A DNA stretch of 64,000 bases from Inia geoffrensis (Eukaryota > Chordata > Mammalia > Artiodactyla > Iniidae). The notes below the pieces were generated by a model, which saw nothing but the letters and a program-made list of their open reading frames with translations, was not told the origin of the DNA and did no database searches. The position numbers and the translations under genes are program-made. Positions 1-12,985 of this stretch are shown one piece after another. The stretch's first letter is position 1, and each line of letters begins with the position of its first letter. The stretch is taken from positions 3,105,001 to 3,169,000 of the forward strand of contig CM070899.1 in NCBI GenBank assembly GCA_036417435.1, read 5' to 3'.

Positions 1-270
1 AGGGTCACCTCAGGAAAGTCCTCCCATCCAATTTCAACCACCTCACCTCATCCCACCATGCCCCCAGGCTGTCAGAGCACAGGCATACTTTATCACATGG
101 CACTCACATACACCAGACGAGGCATTTTATGACTACTGGATATAGTAAGTATTCAGTAAATAAGTCTAACATACAACTTCATTTTCTGTAATGTGGAAAA
201 GCAAATTCACTAAACTTCAGCCAAAGTTTTTTTTTGGCTAAAGCAAAGATGACAAAAATCTTACAATTAT

Positions 271-587
271 AGGGACTTCCCTGGTGGCCCACTGGTTATG
301 AATCCGCTACCAATGCAGGGGACACAGGTTTGAGCCCTGGTCCAGGAAGATCCCACATGCTGTGGAGCAATTAAGCCTGTGCGCCACAACTACTGAGCCC
401 ACGTGCCACAACTACTGAAGCCTGCGTGCCTAGAGCCTGTGCTCCACAACAAGAGAAGCCACCGCAATGAGAAGCCCGTGCACCGCAACGAAGAGTAGCC
501 CCCATTCGCTGCAGCTAGAGAAAGCCTGCACGTGGCAATGAAGACCCAACGCAGCCAGAAATTTAAAAATACAATAAGTAATTTTTT
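271..587 (+). mobile_element. CHR-2 type SINE
   Basis: Full-length copy: head gggacttccctggtgg, B-box-like ggtttgagccc, body with repeated ccacaactactga, and an AT-rich tail. A perfect 17-bp target-site duplication (aaaaatcttacaattat) flanks it at 254-270 and 588-604, so the edges are exact. Confidence 0.95.
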
Positions 588-1633
588 AAAAATCTTACAA
601 TTATTAAATCTGGTTGCCAGACATACAGGACTCATTAATATTTCTACTGTTTTCTACATGTTCAAATTCTTCATAAGCAAAAAAGCAAACTCATTAACGT
701 TTAGGAAAACTATATAAGTGTAAAATCCTGTAACAGAGAAAAAAATTAGTGTTCTTAGGCCACCATAAGTAAAAGGAGTCCATCGTTTTCTCACACGAGT
801 TCCTAAAACTATGTACAAAAGTGCAATGTGTAAAAAGCAAGACAATAGATGCGTCAGAGGGGAATTACGTTCCTGAAAAGCTAAAACTAAAAAACACCTA
901 ATTACATCTCATCTTACTTTTTCCAGAGCATAATTCCAATTTCATACATGTTCTTAAATTGGTTTTCTCCCTCACAATTAAACACAGTCCACCAATGAAT
1001 GTGTCTAATTGAGGCAAACGCTGCATGCTTATAGAATGCCTAATGATTATTAGCTTTGTCTTAACTGCATTAAAGTCTGCAGAACTTAAACCTCAAATCA
1101 TTGGCATCAACACTTTCACTTTGCTACTGCTACTTGTTCTTAATGCGGTAGAAAGTGTGGTTTCAAAACTTTGTTACAGCAATACAACTCTTACTTTAAA
1201 AATTATCTAGAAACTTAAAATGCAAAACAACTAAATAAAAGCTCAGCTACTGCAGCTTCTCCCCTGCTTTAGCAGGGTGAGGGGCCTGCATGCCCACCCC
1301 CAACCTCTCTGCTCCACTAACAATACTGTACAAAAATGGCAATGCCATGGAAACTGACCCATTGCCAAGCAAGCAGAACACCAGCAAGGACTCAAAATGA
1401 CAGTTCATCAGTTATATAAAACCCTAATTCAGTTTAGGAGGATCAATATATGGCATATGAAAGCGCCAGATGTTCAAAATCTAAAAGGCATCAAGCTGAA
1501 AATGACTAGGAAACAATAAAAATTCTGTAAGAAGCGCTTCAAAAGGAACACACACACATAAATACTTATTACATCTCAGCAAGATGGAAGTCTAAGTCCA
1601 AGAATGAGATATTTCCTAAATTATACTTTTCAA

Positions 1634-1655
1634 AGAGAAAAGTATACTTTTCTCT
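1634..1655. repeat. 22-bp perfect palindrome
   Basis: An exact self-complementary sequence centred on agtatact, with imperfect extension on both sides to about 45 bp. It lies in AT-rich intron and may be a chance cruciform or the remnant of a small element. Confidence 0.7.
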
Positions 1656-1934
1656 GAAAAAGTGTTAGTTCTTATTAGAATGAATAATTTTTAAGTAACA
1701 TATTTCATAAATAGTGAACTCAAAAAAAAAAAAAATCCTGCTTTGGAAAATTCTGGCTAAAATCATCAGATTTCAATGAGTAGGCAAACTAAGCACTCTA
1801 TCATGAACACTGAAATGAATAGTGGCTATATGAAAACATAAAATTTGATATTCTGGTTTCTAAAAGCATTATTATTATTCTATTTACAGAATGCTTCCAT
1901 GAACATAAAACCCAAACTTAAAAGTTTAAAAGCC

Positions 1935-2592
1935 ACAACAAGCCAAAGCAATTTGCAGAAGAAGCAACAAAGCTGAGGGTTATCATGTTCCCTGATTTCA
2001 AACTACATTACAAAGCTACAGTAATCAAAAGAGTATGGTTACTGGCCCCAAAACAGGGACATAGATAAATGGAAGAGAATAGAGAGCCCAGAAATAAGCC
2101 TACATTTATACAATCAATTAATCCACAACAAAGGAGACAAGAATATGCAATAGGGAAAAGACAGCCTCTTCAATAAATGGTGTTGGAAAAATCATACAGC
2201 TACATGCAAAAGAATCAAACTGGACCACTTTTTCACACCACATACAAAAATAAACTCAAAAATGGATTAAAGACTTAAATGTAAGATCTGAAACCATACA
2301 ACTCCTAGAAAAAAACACAAGCAGTACACTCTGGTTGCCAGAAGGGATGGGGTGGGGGTGGGGGTGAAATAGGTGACAGGGATTAACAGGTACAAACCTC
2401 CAGTCATGGGGATGTAATATACAGCATAAGGAATATGGTCAATAATACTGTAATAACTTTGTATGGGGCAAGATGGTTACTAGACTTATCCTGCTGATCA
2501 TTTCATAATGCGTGCAAATATCAAATCATTATGTAGTATACCTGAAACTAACATAACATTGTACATAACTATATTTCAATGAAAAAAAAAAA
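1935..2592 (+). mobile_element. L1 fragment, ORF2 part plus 3' end
   Basis: DNA typical of L1 ORF2 (acagtaatcaaaagagtatgg; tggattaaagacttaaatgt) runs to about 2320 and then jumps to a 3' UTR-like segment ending in poly(A) at 2581-2592. The reading frame is broken and the element is internally deleted and inactive. Confidence 0.8.
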
Positions 2593-3693
2593 AGCCCTAA
2601 CAGCTTCAAGAAGAAACGAAATAGATTAGGGGTAAATGACAACATGTAAATGTGTACTAACGTTTTCTTTAAAAAAGGAAATATCACCAATTCCTCTACT
2701 TTTCTTTTTTAAAAAATCTATACTTCTGCTTCCAGCCAAGGTGGGGTGACATGAACCAGATTTACCCTGTCATTATGAACAACTAAAAACGAACATACAA
2801 AGCAACAGTCTTCAAGACACTGGACACCAAGCAACAGAGTACAACGATCCCTGAGAGATAGGAAACGAACGAAGTAAATCCTACAACTGCCCCGGTTTAT
2901 TGCCTGGAGAGAGTTTCCAACTGGCAGCACAGGGAGAGAGAACCCAGGGAAAGTCAGGCAATCTCCCCAAGTTTAGGAGGCAAACTTAGGCCAAGGAAGC
3001 CAGGGCAGCTAGAGTTTGTAGGGCAGGATACCAGAAAAGAGAGAGCTGCACAGAAAGAACTCCAGAGATCTCCTCTTTGTGTATTCAGCATAGTACTGAT
3101 CAGCACATGCCTGTGAAGAAAATACTTAAGGTTTCTGGATAAAGAACTACTCAAAAGAATAAAAAGAATAATCCATGAGGCTCACACAGGGCCAAGAAGA
3201 GTGCCTATTCCCAACAGCCAGAGTGGAAAACCTCAGAATTAAAGGACTATTGGGTAGAGTAAGTACTCAGAAGGGTTTTGGCTCAGTAGTGGGAAATAAT
3301 TAGCCCTAGGCTAAATGCTGCTCTGATTCCACCTAACAAAGCTTAAAAGCAAGATCTGAAATGAACAAACCATGTCTAAGGAACTTAACCGTGTTCCAGA
3401 ACAAAGCGCAAGAATATTTATAGGAATATAAAGATACCCAGCATCCAAAGTAAAATTCATAATGTCTGGCATCCAAACAAAAATTACCAAACAAGCAAAG
3501 AAACAGGAAAAGACAACCCATGATGAGGAAAAAAATCAATCAGTTGACACCAACTCAGAAATGAGATGGATGGGAGAATTAGTAGACCAGGGCATTAAAA
3601 CAATTACAACTGTATTGCAAAGTGTTTTGAGAAGTTTGAGGCAAGGCTGAGTATGCTCAGGAGACCTGAGATACATTAAAAAAGCCCAAATCA

Positions 3694-3756
3694 CACCTGA
3701 AACTATCACAACACTGTTAGTCAATTATACTTCAATAAAAAAATGAAATAATTTTT
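3694..3756 (+). mobile_element. Severely 5'-truncated L1 3' end
   Basis: About 60 bp of L1 3' terminus (acctgaaactatcacaacac ... ttcaataaaa) flanked by near-identical copies of aaaagcccaaatca (3680-3693) and aaaagacccaaatca (3757-3771). This fits a target-site duplication from a very short insertion. Confidence 0.7.
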
Positions 3757-3896
3757 AAAAGACCCAAATCAAACTTCTAGATATGAAACCTGGAAGATGA
3801 AAAAAATACATGTATTAACAGCACATTAGACGCTACAAAAGAAAGACTGGCAAACTTAAAGATATAACAATAGAAAGCATTCAAAATGAAAGAGAG

Positions 3897-4255
3897 GGGC
3901 TTCCCTGGTGGTGCAGTGGTTAAGAATCTGCCTGCCAATGTGGGCAACATGGGTTTGAGCCCTGGCCCAGGAAGATCCCACATGCTGCGGAGCAACTAAG
4001 CCCGTGCGGCACAACTACTGAGCCTGAGCTCTAGAGCCCGCAAGCCACAAGTACTGAGCCCGTGCGCCACAACTACTGAAGCCCACACACCTAGAGCCTG
4101 TGCTCCGCAACAAGAGAAGCCACCACAATGAGAAGCCTGCACACTGCAGTGAAGAGTAGCCCCAGCTTGCTCCAACTAGAGAAAGCCCATGTGCAGCAAC
4201 AAAGACCCTACGCAACCAAAAATAAATAAATAAAATAAACAAATTTATTTTAAAA
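3897..4255 (+). mobile_element. CHR-2 type SINE
   Basis: Head gggcttccctggtggtgcag, tRNA-like region, ccacaactactga body and an A-rich tail with taaataaataaa. It sits inside the old L1, whose sequence continues on both sides. Confidence 0.93.
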
Positions 4256-4315
4256 AAAGAAAGAAAAAGACTGAACAGAGCATCAGTAAGCAGTGGGACT
4301 TCAAACAGCCTAATA

Positions 4316-4392
4316 TATGCACACCTGTGTATGTGTAAATATGTATAGTTTACTTTATGTCAATTAAACCTCAATAAAGCTGTTTTAAAAAC
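4316..4392 (+). mobile_element. Possible L1-type 3' terminus
   Basis: The segment ends atgtcaattaaacctcaataaagctgttttaaaa, typical of an old L1 3' end with an AATAAA signal. It abuts the old L1 5' region, so either a deletion joined the two or this is a separate fragment. Confidence 0.4.
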
Positions 4393-4404
4393 CTAACCTT
4401 TTCA

Positions 4405-4794
4405 GGGCTTCCCTGGTGGCAAAGTAGCTAAGAATCCACCTGCCAATGCAGGGGACACAGGTTCGAGCCCTGGTCCAGGAGGATCCCACATGCCGCAGGG
4501 CAACTAAGCCCATGCTCCACAACTGCTGAGCCTGCGCTATAGAGCCCAAGAGCCACAACTACTGAGCCCTCGTGCCACAACTACTGAAGCCCACGCGCCG
4601 CAACTACTGAGCCTGCGTCCCTAGAGCCCGTGCTCCGCAACAAGAGAAGCCACCGCAACGAGAAGCCCGCGCACCGCAATGAAGAGTAGCCCCCGCTCAC
4701 CACAACTAAAGAAAGCCCGTGCAGCAAGAAAGACCCAACGCAGCCATAAATAAATAAATGAAAATAAAGATCCCTTTAAAAAAAAAAAAAAAAA
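4405..4794 (+). mobile_element. CHR-2 type SINE, long variant
   Basis: Complete head and tRNA-like portion, then several extra ccacaactactga units, making it longer than its neighbours. It ends in taaataaataaa and a poly(A) run to about 4794. Confidence 0.93.
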
Positions 4795-5129
4795 GGCTGA
4801 GCCTTCATATTGTTGATTTTTTAAGTCCTACATTTATCTTCAATATAGCCATATATCTTAATCACCCTTTTGGTTTAATTAGGTACTAAATAACCACCTC
4901 AAAAAACAAACCTCTCCAAGCTTTCAATTTCTACTTGCTTTCTCAAGAAGCCTGTTTTGAATACCTTAATAGCAATTTTTTAACAAATACTCCACTAGAG
5001 GAATTCAGTACACAGCCATCATAATATTTATCGGCTGTTTCAATATCACATTTCATCATGCACCTTGATTAAAGGGGCAAAACTACTGAACTAATTATAA
5101 AACACAAAGCTTTCATCAGAACCTCTAGA

Positions 5130-5545
5130 TCAGTGCTGTCCAACAGCACTTTCTGGGATAATGGAAATGTCCTACTCGGCGCCGTCCAATACAGCAGCCA
5201 ATAGCTACATACTTGAAATGTAGCTAGGGTGACAGAACTGAATTTTTAATTTTATTTGATTTTAATAAATTTAAATTTAAATAATTATAGATCGGGGCTT
5301 CCCTGGTGGCGCAGTGGTTGCGAGTCCGCCTGCTGATGCAGGGGACGCGGGTTCGTGCCCCAGTCCGGGAAGATCCCACATGCCGCGGAGCGGCTGGGCC
5401 CGCGAGCCATGGCCACTGAGCCTGCGCGTCAGGAGCCTGTGCTCTGCAATGGGAGAGGCCACAACAGTGAGAGGCCTGCGTACCGCAAAAAAAAAAAAAA
5501 AAAAAAAAATTATAGATCACTAGTGGTTATATTACTGGACAGCAC
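5130..5545 (+). mobile_element. hAT DNA transposon remnant (MER3-like), split
   Basis: Left end cagtgctgtccaacagc and right end ctggacagcacagctc are inverted repeats of each other, with the AT-rich middle expected for this small non-autonomous element. A CHRS SINE (5294-5507) is inserted inside it. The family name is from memory. Confidence 0.65.
5294..5507 (+). mobile_element. CHRS (short, poly(A)-tailed) SINE
   Basis: Cetacean-type short SINE: head ggggcttccctggtggcgca, core gagccatggccactgagcc, end gcctgcgtaccgc followed by a pure A run. The 11-bp duplication aattatagatc flanks it at 5283-5293 and 5508-5518. The clean A tail and high CpG suggest a fairly recent insertion. Confidence 0.93.
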
Positions 5546-5877
5546 AGCTCAAGACAATTTAAAAGAAAATCTAGATTGAAATTCTTAAGATTAGCATTTT
5601 CAAAATAATTTTTTAACATTTACAGCTTATATATATTAATTTTTAAATTAATAAACATCATAAAATCATAAACCCAGAAAAACACCTATTTTTAAGGCTT
5701 GGCTCAAAGGACCACGTCACCTAAAACTTCTTCCTGGTTTCTTCAATGCCCCTCATCCACCCCAGGATCAGGTGACCCCGCCACACCATGCCTCACAGCA
5801 CCCTCTGTGTGCTGTCATCAGTGACGGGGTGGGGGGTGGGGGGAAGGGGAAGTAGACGCTTAAAGGAGATGAGGTTT

Positions 5878-6027
5878 TCTCTTGGGATGATGAAAACACT
5901 TTGGAACTAGATGGTGTGGGTGGTGGGTGCACACAGTGTAAATGTACTAAATGCCACTGAATTCTTCACGTTAAAATGGTTAATTTTATGTCATATGAAA
6001 TTCACCTTGATAAAAATAAATTTTTAA
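5878..6027 (+). mobile_element. L1 3'-end fragment
   Basis: The segment running from gggatgatgaaaacactttg to ttcaccttgataaaaataaa follows the pattern of old L1 3' termini. No coding part is left. Confidence 0.7.
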
Positions 6028-6974
6028 GAATGCATCTAAGATGTGTATCTCTAATTCATACAAATTCATTACTAAAAAGGCACAGAGAACAGGGAAAACC
6101 AGCTTTTAAATGCAACTTTAAAGCTCATTTTTTTCCCTTGGGTTTCCATTTCTTAACTAAACTTGGTGCTTAATTATCAACTGTCCATTACAAAATGCCT
6201 ATTCAAGGTAAGTCAGTCAGTGCACACAAATGTTCTTATTAAATGCAGAACCACATTCAGCTACATCAAGTGAGAAGAGAAACCTTTGGATATTTAAACC
6301 GAATTGGTGGCTCAAAAAACTAAGAAAGCAGAAGCACATGACACCACCAAGACTTTATGGAACCGAGTAAGACCAGACTAGCCAAGTACTTACCCTACTC
6401 TTCTTACCATCCTGATCGCCCTATATCCACACTAAGTCTGAAAGCAGAACTAGCCCAAGCCCAGAAGCTTCTATGTCAGTAAAGCAGGATCTGCAATCTT
6501 CAGTAAGAGTATGTATGTGTGTAAAACAGCACAGTTTAAGTGAACAGAATGTTTAACCAACGCCCAAAATTTTAATTAACCTTTTCAGGCATAAATAGGG
6601 CCATCAGGTAGTATTTCTTAGTCACTAGATGAAACTGCTGAAAAGGATAACCATGGCCAAACTTGAGGAGCAGAGACTCACCCAAGTGCCCTCGGTAAAT
6701 GTACAAGGCAAACCTTGGGGTTCTGGGCAGACAAAAACTAGTCCTTAGTTAACTTACACTATGATCAAATCAAACATGGCAAACTTCACAAACAGAATAA
6801 AGCTTACAATTTTCTTTAAGTATACTTTGGTCTTTGAAAAACAGAATACAATTCACTAATATATACTTTGGGGATTTGGGGGGAGGCGGGGCAGGGTTAG
6901 TTTGGTTTTTGTTTTTTTGATGGGGGAGGAAGGATGGGAATAATATGCAAGGGAGGAAAATTAGTTGTTGAACA

Positions 6975-7122
6975 ATACTAACCAGATAGCTGTACAGGTG
7001 AAACCAAGGTTTTTTTTAAAAAATGCTCTCTTAGATATTTTAATTTGTGTATCTTTTCACACTTTATTAAGACCTGGTCCTTAAATTCATTCCACAGCTC
7101 AAGTTCAGTGCGAATCTGCAGA
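6975..7122 (-). other. Exon-like open segment with strong acceptor (speculative)
   Basis: On the minus strand a pyrimidine-rich tract and tttttctgcag lead into an open frame beginning IRTELELWNEFKDQVLIKC and running about 50 codons to a stop. No good donor follows, and an AATAAA lies inside. It resembles a terminal exon but matches no protein I recognise. AT-rich introns give such patterns by chance. Confidence 0.15.
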
Positions 7123-7639
7123 AAAACATATGGGGGGGGATAGATATTTAAAAGTTATACTCAACTGTTAAACTAAAGGGTAACCAACATAACAGGGTCC
7201 ATTGTAACCTTATGTCATCCAATTGCAGGAAATCACTCCCCTCAAAAAAACAATTGTATTTTACACTCTGAAAATGACTATTTCGACATACATGGAGTAA
7301 AGCAATTCATTCCAATTTGCCCCAGTCAACCAAGCCAGATACCTCCCATTTCATTTGTGTTTTCACTTCCAGAAAGAGGAGGAATGTAACTGGACATGAA
7401 GCAGGCTCTGGCAACCCTAAACATAAAACTCCACAATACCTGGGACCACATGGAAATGACTAAGCAATTGATCCAATAAAGCATTGCTCCTAAGTGTTTT
7501 TTCTTAAAGAGGATTTCTGGCTGGCTCTCCCTGAAATACACTAGATTGAAATCTGACAGCAACTTACACTTAATGCTATCTTGGTGTTTTTCCTTTCTTA
7601 GTGACATAAAATAATGGTGCTTCCGACAACGGCTGGCAT

Positions 7640-7835
7640 CTTAGAATGGGTTACCTTGGGCAAGTTACTAGGTTGAACCATAACAATAAGCCTCTCCATG
7701 CCTCTGTTTCCTCATATGGAAAATGGTGATAACAACTTTACCTGATGACTGTTTTGATCATTGTGTTAAATCATTAATAGGTATAAAGTGTTCAAACCAG
7801 TCTGGCACACAGCCAGCACTACACTAACCTGGCAC
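7640..7835 (-). repeat. MIR fragment
   Basis: MIR hallmarks on the minus strand, seen here as gttaccttgggcaagttact and tctgtttcctcatatggaaa, with a final tctggcacacagccagcac. Confidence 0.75.
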
Positions 7836-8354
7836 TGACAAATCATTCCTTCAAGGGTCTTCTATTAGCTGTACCTCCCCATGCACACACTCGCCCACTC
7901 CCTTATCATCAGTGACAAACCCATAAGACAGCTGAATTTGGTTTTAGTCCACAGCACGTTAACCTGTCATAGGAAACTAACTGACCATCATGGAAACTAA
8001 AGCTGTTAACTTTAACCTCTAACTGGTATGCTGTTATAAGTAGATGCTGGACAGAAATTAAATCAGAGCTTTTCAAGTCATCTGGTACTGAAATTTAGGT
8101 CAATCAGTTAATAATTAGTACACCAAATGAACCGAATAAAGTTGAAACATAACAAAAAAAGATGTGTCAATTCTCAGTGACATTCATCTTAAAGCAGGAG
8201 TCCTAGTGACAATTATTATAGGAGCTATATACCAAGTCCAGTCTCTGAGCAGAAACATATCCAACCAGGGATGTATTTTTATTCATTCCTGAAAAGAAAC
8301 TCAATCAACCCCCATACTAGAGAGAAAACAAAAAACTCTACATATGTAACCCTA

Positions 8355-8790
8355 ATAAAGGATCAGTATCCAAATACATAAAGAACTCCCACAAATCAGT
8401 AAGAAAAAGAACACCCTACAGAAAAGAGCAAAAGGTATATTCACAGAAGGAAACCAAGTAGCCAAAAAAACATATAATAAAAGCGCACTTAACCTCACCA
8501 GTAATTTAGAAAAATGCCAACATAAACCACAAAAAGACAATACTGCAAAAAGTTAATAAACCTAACACCTTAGTGAAAATTGGGTGAAGGAAAGGAATTT
8601 TCTGTGCCTGTTAGTGGCAATGTACTTGTTTGGAAAACACCAAAGCAAATGAATATGCACAAATAATTCCATTTACAAAAAGACTTTGACAATAACAAAA
8701 CATACTGCTTTTCACACATAAGTACGTACTGAAGTACAAAAACACACATGGGCATTCTGCCGGCCTTGAGAGTGTGCCACTCAGATCTCC
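8355..8790 (+). mobile_element. Old L1 ORF2 fragment
   Basis: ctaataaaggatcagtatcc, then aaagaactcccacaaatcag, is a recognisable decayed L1 ORF2 segment. The right part is diverged and the right edge uncertain. Confidence 0.6.
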
Positions 8791-11004
8791 CTTCAAGAGA
8801 GAAAGAGCTGAGAGAAGTGTAATTAGCTGACAGCCCCAGCTGCCCAGCACCTTTGGGGTCCACTGCAGCATTCATACCAACGCCAGGCCAATGACTGAAC
8901 ACAGATGGCATTCTAGGGCAGGCCCTTTCCTGCCCAATGCACTCTAACAATCTGTGCTCTGGCTGCACTGTAATCTTAGGCTCCTGGATCCAATAATCAA
9001 TCATCCTTCTTTCTGTTTTCCTTCACAGGTGTCACACCTGCACCCATTCTGAAGGCTTTGCCACCTAACCTTCTTCCTCTCCTCTCTATCTTCACAGGCA
9101 TTTACCCCTATGACACTCTTGCACGGCTAATTCTATCTTGGCATCTGCTTCATAAAGGATGCAAACTATCACAGGGATAACAAAAATCAACTTCCAATTA
9201 GTGAAGGCAGGAGTGGAAGAATTAGCCTCTACCTGCACCTGATGCAAATATGTCCTAATATCAACAGTGTCTAATCACAGTGATGGGCATGTAACTGTAG
9301 ATATTATTTTCTTTTTTATTTGAATGGGTTTTTTAAATAACTCTATCTTTACAGTGCTATCCTACCTTATGATAATTGGCAAAGACATTCCAACATCTAA
9401 CCACTATCTAATCACTTCAATTTTAGAAATTTAACTCTTACTCCTGGTTCTAAAATCATGCACCCGTATTACCGTTCCCAATTATTGTATGCAGTAACAA
9501 TTGTCTAAAACATTAAGAGTTTTAAGTTTGGCTTCATTGGCCTCAAGTCTACCTGGAGATACGTTTAATGACTGAAAGACAAATACAAGTCACTTTGTCT
9601 CCGCAGGCCTTACTTTTCTCATCTAGAACACAGGAAGGCTGGACTGGGCGGACACTACAATTTTCTCTCTCATTACTCCAAGGAAGGGAAAATCCAGAAA
9701 TTTCAAAGAATTATGTCTACTGTGCGATTTTTACTAAGATCACCATCTTTAAAGAATTTGACTAATTTGAAAAAAATAGTTTTAGGGTTTACTGTCAACA
9801 TTTCATTTAAATGACATTTTAATGTTATTTTAAAATATGTCTCAAACATTTTAGCAAAACACATTTTGTCACCTTAAACCATTCTATTTTTTAAATACTT
9901 TTTTTTTAAATCAACAAGAGAAAACATAAAGCTCAACCAGAAGACAGATATATGTACTAGAAGAATTTCCATAACACAAAACAGAAGAAATTGTTAAATT
10001 ACAATTATTACTCCTTATCATTTCTAGGGTCACAAATATTTTCCATAATTGCTATTTAAAGCTGTAGGAATGAACTCACTCCAAATCACTGAATCAGCAT
10101 TCAATCCCCAATTCCTACCTTATTCAGACTTTTACTGTGCTGCTACAGAGACTCCCTCCACAAAAGGGATTTCCAGTTCTGTTTTAAATATAAAAACCAA
10201 TACAAGCCTTACTTCTTACTTTTACATTATGCATGGAACCTCTAAAGAAAGACTCAGAAGAAAGTGAGGGCTAAATTACAAATTAACTACAACAATCTAT
10301 ATAGCAGAGAGTAAAATATAAAAAGTAAAATAAACTAGGGGAGAATACAGTAATTTGGATAGACTCTAATGTTTCATCTCCGAAGACTAAGAAGTTAGTT
10401 GCAACTAAATTGCCCCATAGAACTTCATAACACCAAGGAAAATAGCTTTTTAAGAGTAAGTCTAAATTTCTTCAGTACCAAGGACTTTCAACACTGCTCT
10501 TAAAACAACTCTGCTCTGATCAGCCTCAACCAGCTAACCCTTGAATCACACTCATCACCCACAGAAGGGAACATTGTGGCAGAAGAACTTCACCTCGCAA
10601 ACATTAACTCTCAAAGACAAGAACTTGAAAGTTTAGAGCAAAACCTCCCTAACTCAGAACACAGTTAATGTGTACTTCACTTTGGCCCAGGGATGGATTC
10701 AAGGTCTCTTTTGTACTATCCAGAAACTTGATCTGAACAGGTTTACCTATCCTCTCTGGATCTCAGTGTACTTTTCTGCTATATAAAAGTATTGGACTAG
10801 TTCACCCTCTTCCAGGAAAGAATATTTACCTAAATTGCAGCAGGTAACTTGAAAGTAATCTTCTTCAACTATCTCAGTGCATGATTCACATTCAAATCTA
10901 CGGCTTCGTTATAATTCAGTCTTACCTCTGCAGTAAAGTAGGCAATGCGGGGACCACTGCTTGGCAACTGAAGTCCCACAAATGATAATCAGAATAAGAT
11001 AGCA

Positions 11005-11253
11005 GGCAATGTTTACTTAACACTCACTGTGCCAAGCACTGCGCTGAACATTTTACATGTATTAGCTCAGTTAATTTCTTCTCTTGAGGAAGAAGTTCCA
11101 CTACCTCTACTTCACAGATGAAAGCAAAAATAAAGTAACTTGCCCAGGGGCAACACACAGTTGTCAAGAGGCACTGCCAAGATCTGAACTAGGGTTTGAC
11201 GATTCTCATAGCCCAAGCTCTCACAGTCTACTCTATACTGCTTCTGAAAGAAG
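11005..11253 (+). repeat. MIR element
   Basis: Near-complete MIR on the plus strand: cactgtgccaagcactgcgc, then ctacttcacagatgaaagca, taacttgcccaggggc, and a tail of cagatctgaactaggg. Confidence 0.8.
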
Positions 11254-11950
11254 CCGAAAATTAAAAAGATGACTATAACTGACACAATCACAGGCCACAA
11301 GTGAGGGCAAGATCCTTGATTCATAATGGAGGAAACTGAGGCTCCTGAGATAAAATGACCAGCTCAACCTTAAACCACCTTCTTAACCACAGAGACAGGG
11401 CATTCAGCCTCCCGACAACCAGTTTTAAGTGTCTCCTACTTCACTACGTCATGAAGGTGATCACTCACAGGGTTTATCATTACCCTGACCTCTCATTTGG
11501 GTAAACACTACCTCAAAGTACGTCTACATCACAAAGCATTCACGGTAACTTATGAATTTTGGGGTATCTTTAAAATTGATTTTTACAGTGAAACTAAAGC
11601 ATAGCAAATAATGTGTTCAAAGAGGTACACAGAACCACCAGTAAGAAGAAATGAAAAGCTGGTCAAGACACCCTGTTCAGAAAAATTATTCCACGTTAAA
11701 GCATAACACATTTTATTAATACAAGTCAACTCTGAAGTGACAGTTGAGCCAATGACAACCACAAATTTTCTAATCTGATTAAATATACTGGATTCAATGT
11801 TCCAAATACAGGGTGCATGTTTAAAGGGCTATTACCTCAAAAATATTTACCATTAACATTTCCTCTTCCGTAAGAATCTTAGTTTTACTATTAGTGAACT
11901 GTGATACTAAAAACCAGCACAGATAGAAGTTGACAGTAATAACACACGCT

Positions 11951-12262
11951 GGGACTTCCCTGGTGGCACAGTGGTTAAGAATCCACCTGCCAATGCAGGG
12001 GACACAGGTTCGAGCCCTGGTCCAGGAAGATCTCACACACCACGGGGCAACTAAGCCTGTGTGCCACAACTACTGAGCCCGCATGCTGCAACTACTGAAG
12101 CCCGTGCGCTTAGATGTAGCCCATGCTCCACAACAAGAAGCCACCACAATGAGTAGCCCCCACTCACCACAACTAAAGAAAGCTTGCATGCAGCAACGAA
12201 GACCCAACACAGCCAAAAATAAATAATTTTTTTAAAAAATAAAAAATAAAAATAAATAAAAG
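11951..12262 (+). mobile_element. CHR-2 type SINE
   Basis: Head gggacttccctggtggcaca, tRNA-like segment, ccacaactactga body, ending in A-rich sequence with aaataaataaaag. No clean duplication was identified. Confidence 0.93.
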
Positions 12263-12985
12263 AAACCAAAGACGACTCAGCATACACTACGGCACTGAGT
12301 ATGGAAAGACGGTCTGGACCCCACGTGAGAACAAAGACTAAGGTAAAGATATGGAACTGCATTCTGGTCTTGTTTTTAAATCTAACTGATAAAACTTCTT
12401 CCATCATTATAAACACAGATGTTATTTTAACTACCAAGTTCTGATCCAGTGATCCAGTGTAGGTCTTCGTTAGATAATAAGAACTGAATCAGCATTTTAG
12501 GATGGCAGTGCTCTATCCACTTCACTCACTACTTGTGAGGGATGACGAATCTTCTTTGGGCTATACAGGGAGTATCAGGTGGATCTAGTTTCAACCATTC
12601 GCTTTTAAAGCTAAATAGGGTCAAGTTGGGATACTGTGGGTAAATAAAATCTGACCTTAAAAAAAATTAAAATCAACTTCTTCCACTCATACACCTTTAC
12701 AGAGACAGTTTTTTAAAAAAAAGCAGTTTCCTGATGAGCTTCACACTTACCTGTCTGTTCAAATTTGTAAAAATAAATAAATAAACAAACAAATATTCAA
12801 AACTCAGGCAGGGAAAAAAAAAACTAACAATCACAATCTCAATTCCATATTATTCCTAACTTGTACTCATGGAAAGAAACCGTCTTAAGTCTAAAGACCG
12901 AAAAAAAATTTTTTTGCCATGAAGCAAAATTGGTGTATCATTTCTATTCCAAAATGGAAGTCTCCCCGCCCCTTAGATGTTTTTT

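Larger units (their letters stand above)
2720..4315 (+). mobile_element. Old L1 (L1M-like) 5' region, interrupted
   Basis: The sequence resembles the 5' UTR/ORF1 region of old mammalian L1 (for example tggcatccaaacaaaaatta, and a coiled-coil-like segment gaacagagcatcagtaagca). It is split by a short L1 3' end at about 3694-3756 and by a CHR-2 SINE at 3897-4255, and the L1 sequence resumes after each. The subfamily is not assignable by eye. Confidence 0.55.

Noticed and set aside
271..340. tRNA-like A and B boxes (here and in every CHR SINE)
   Set aside because: These are SINE heads derived from an ancient tRNA; they lack a complete cloverleaf and are not tRNA genes.
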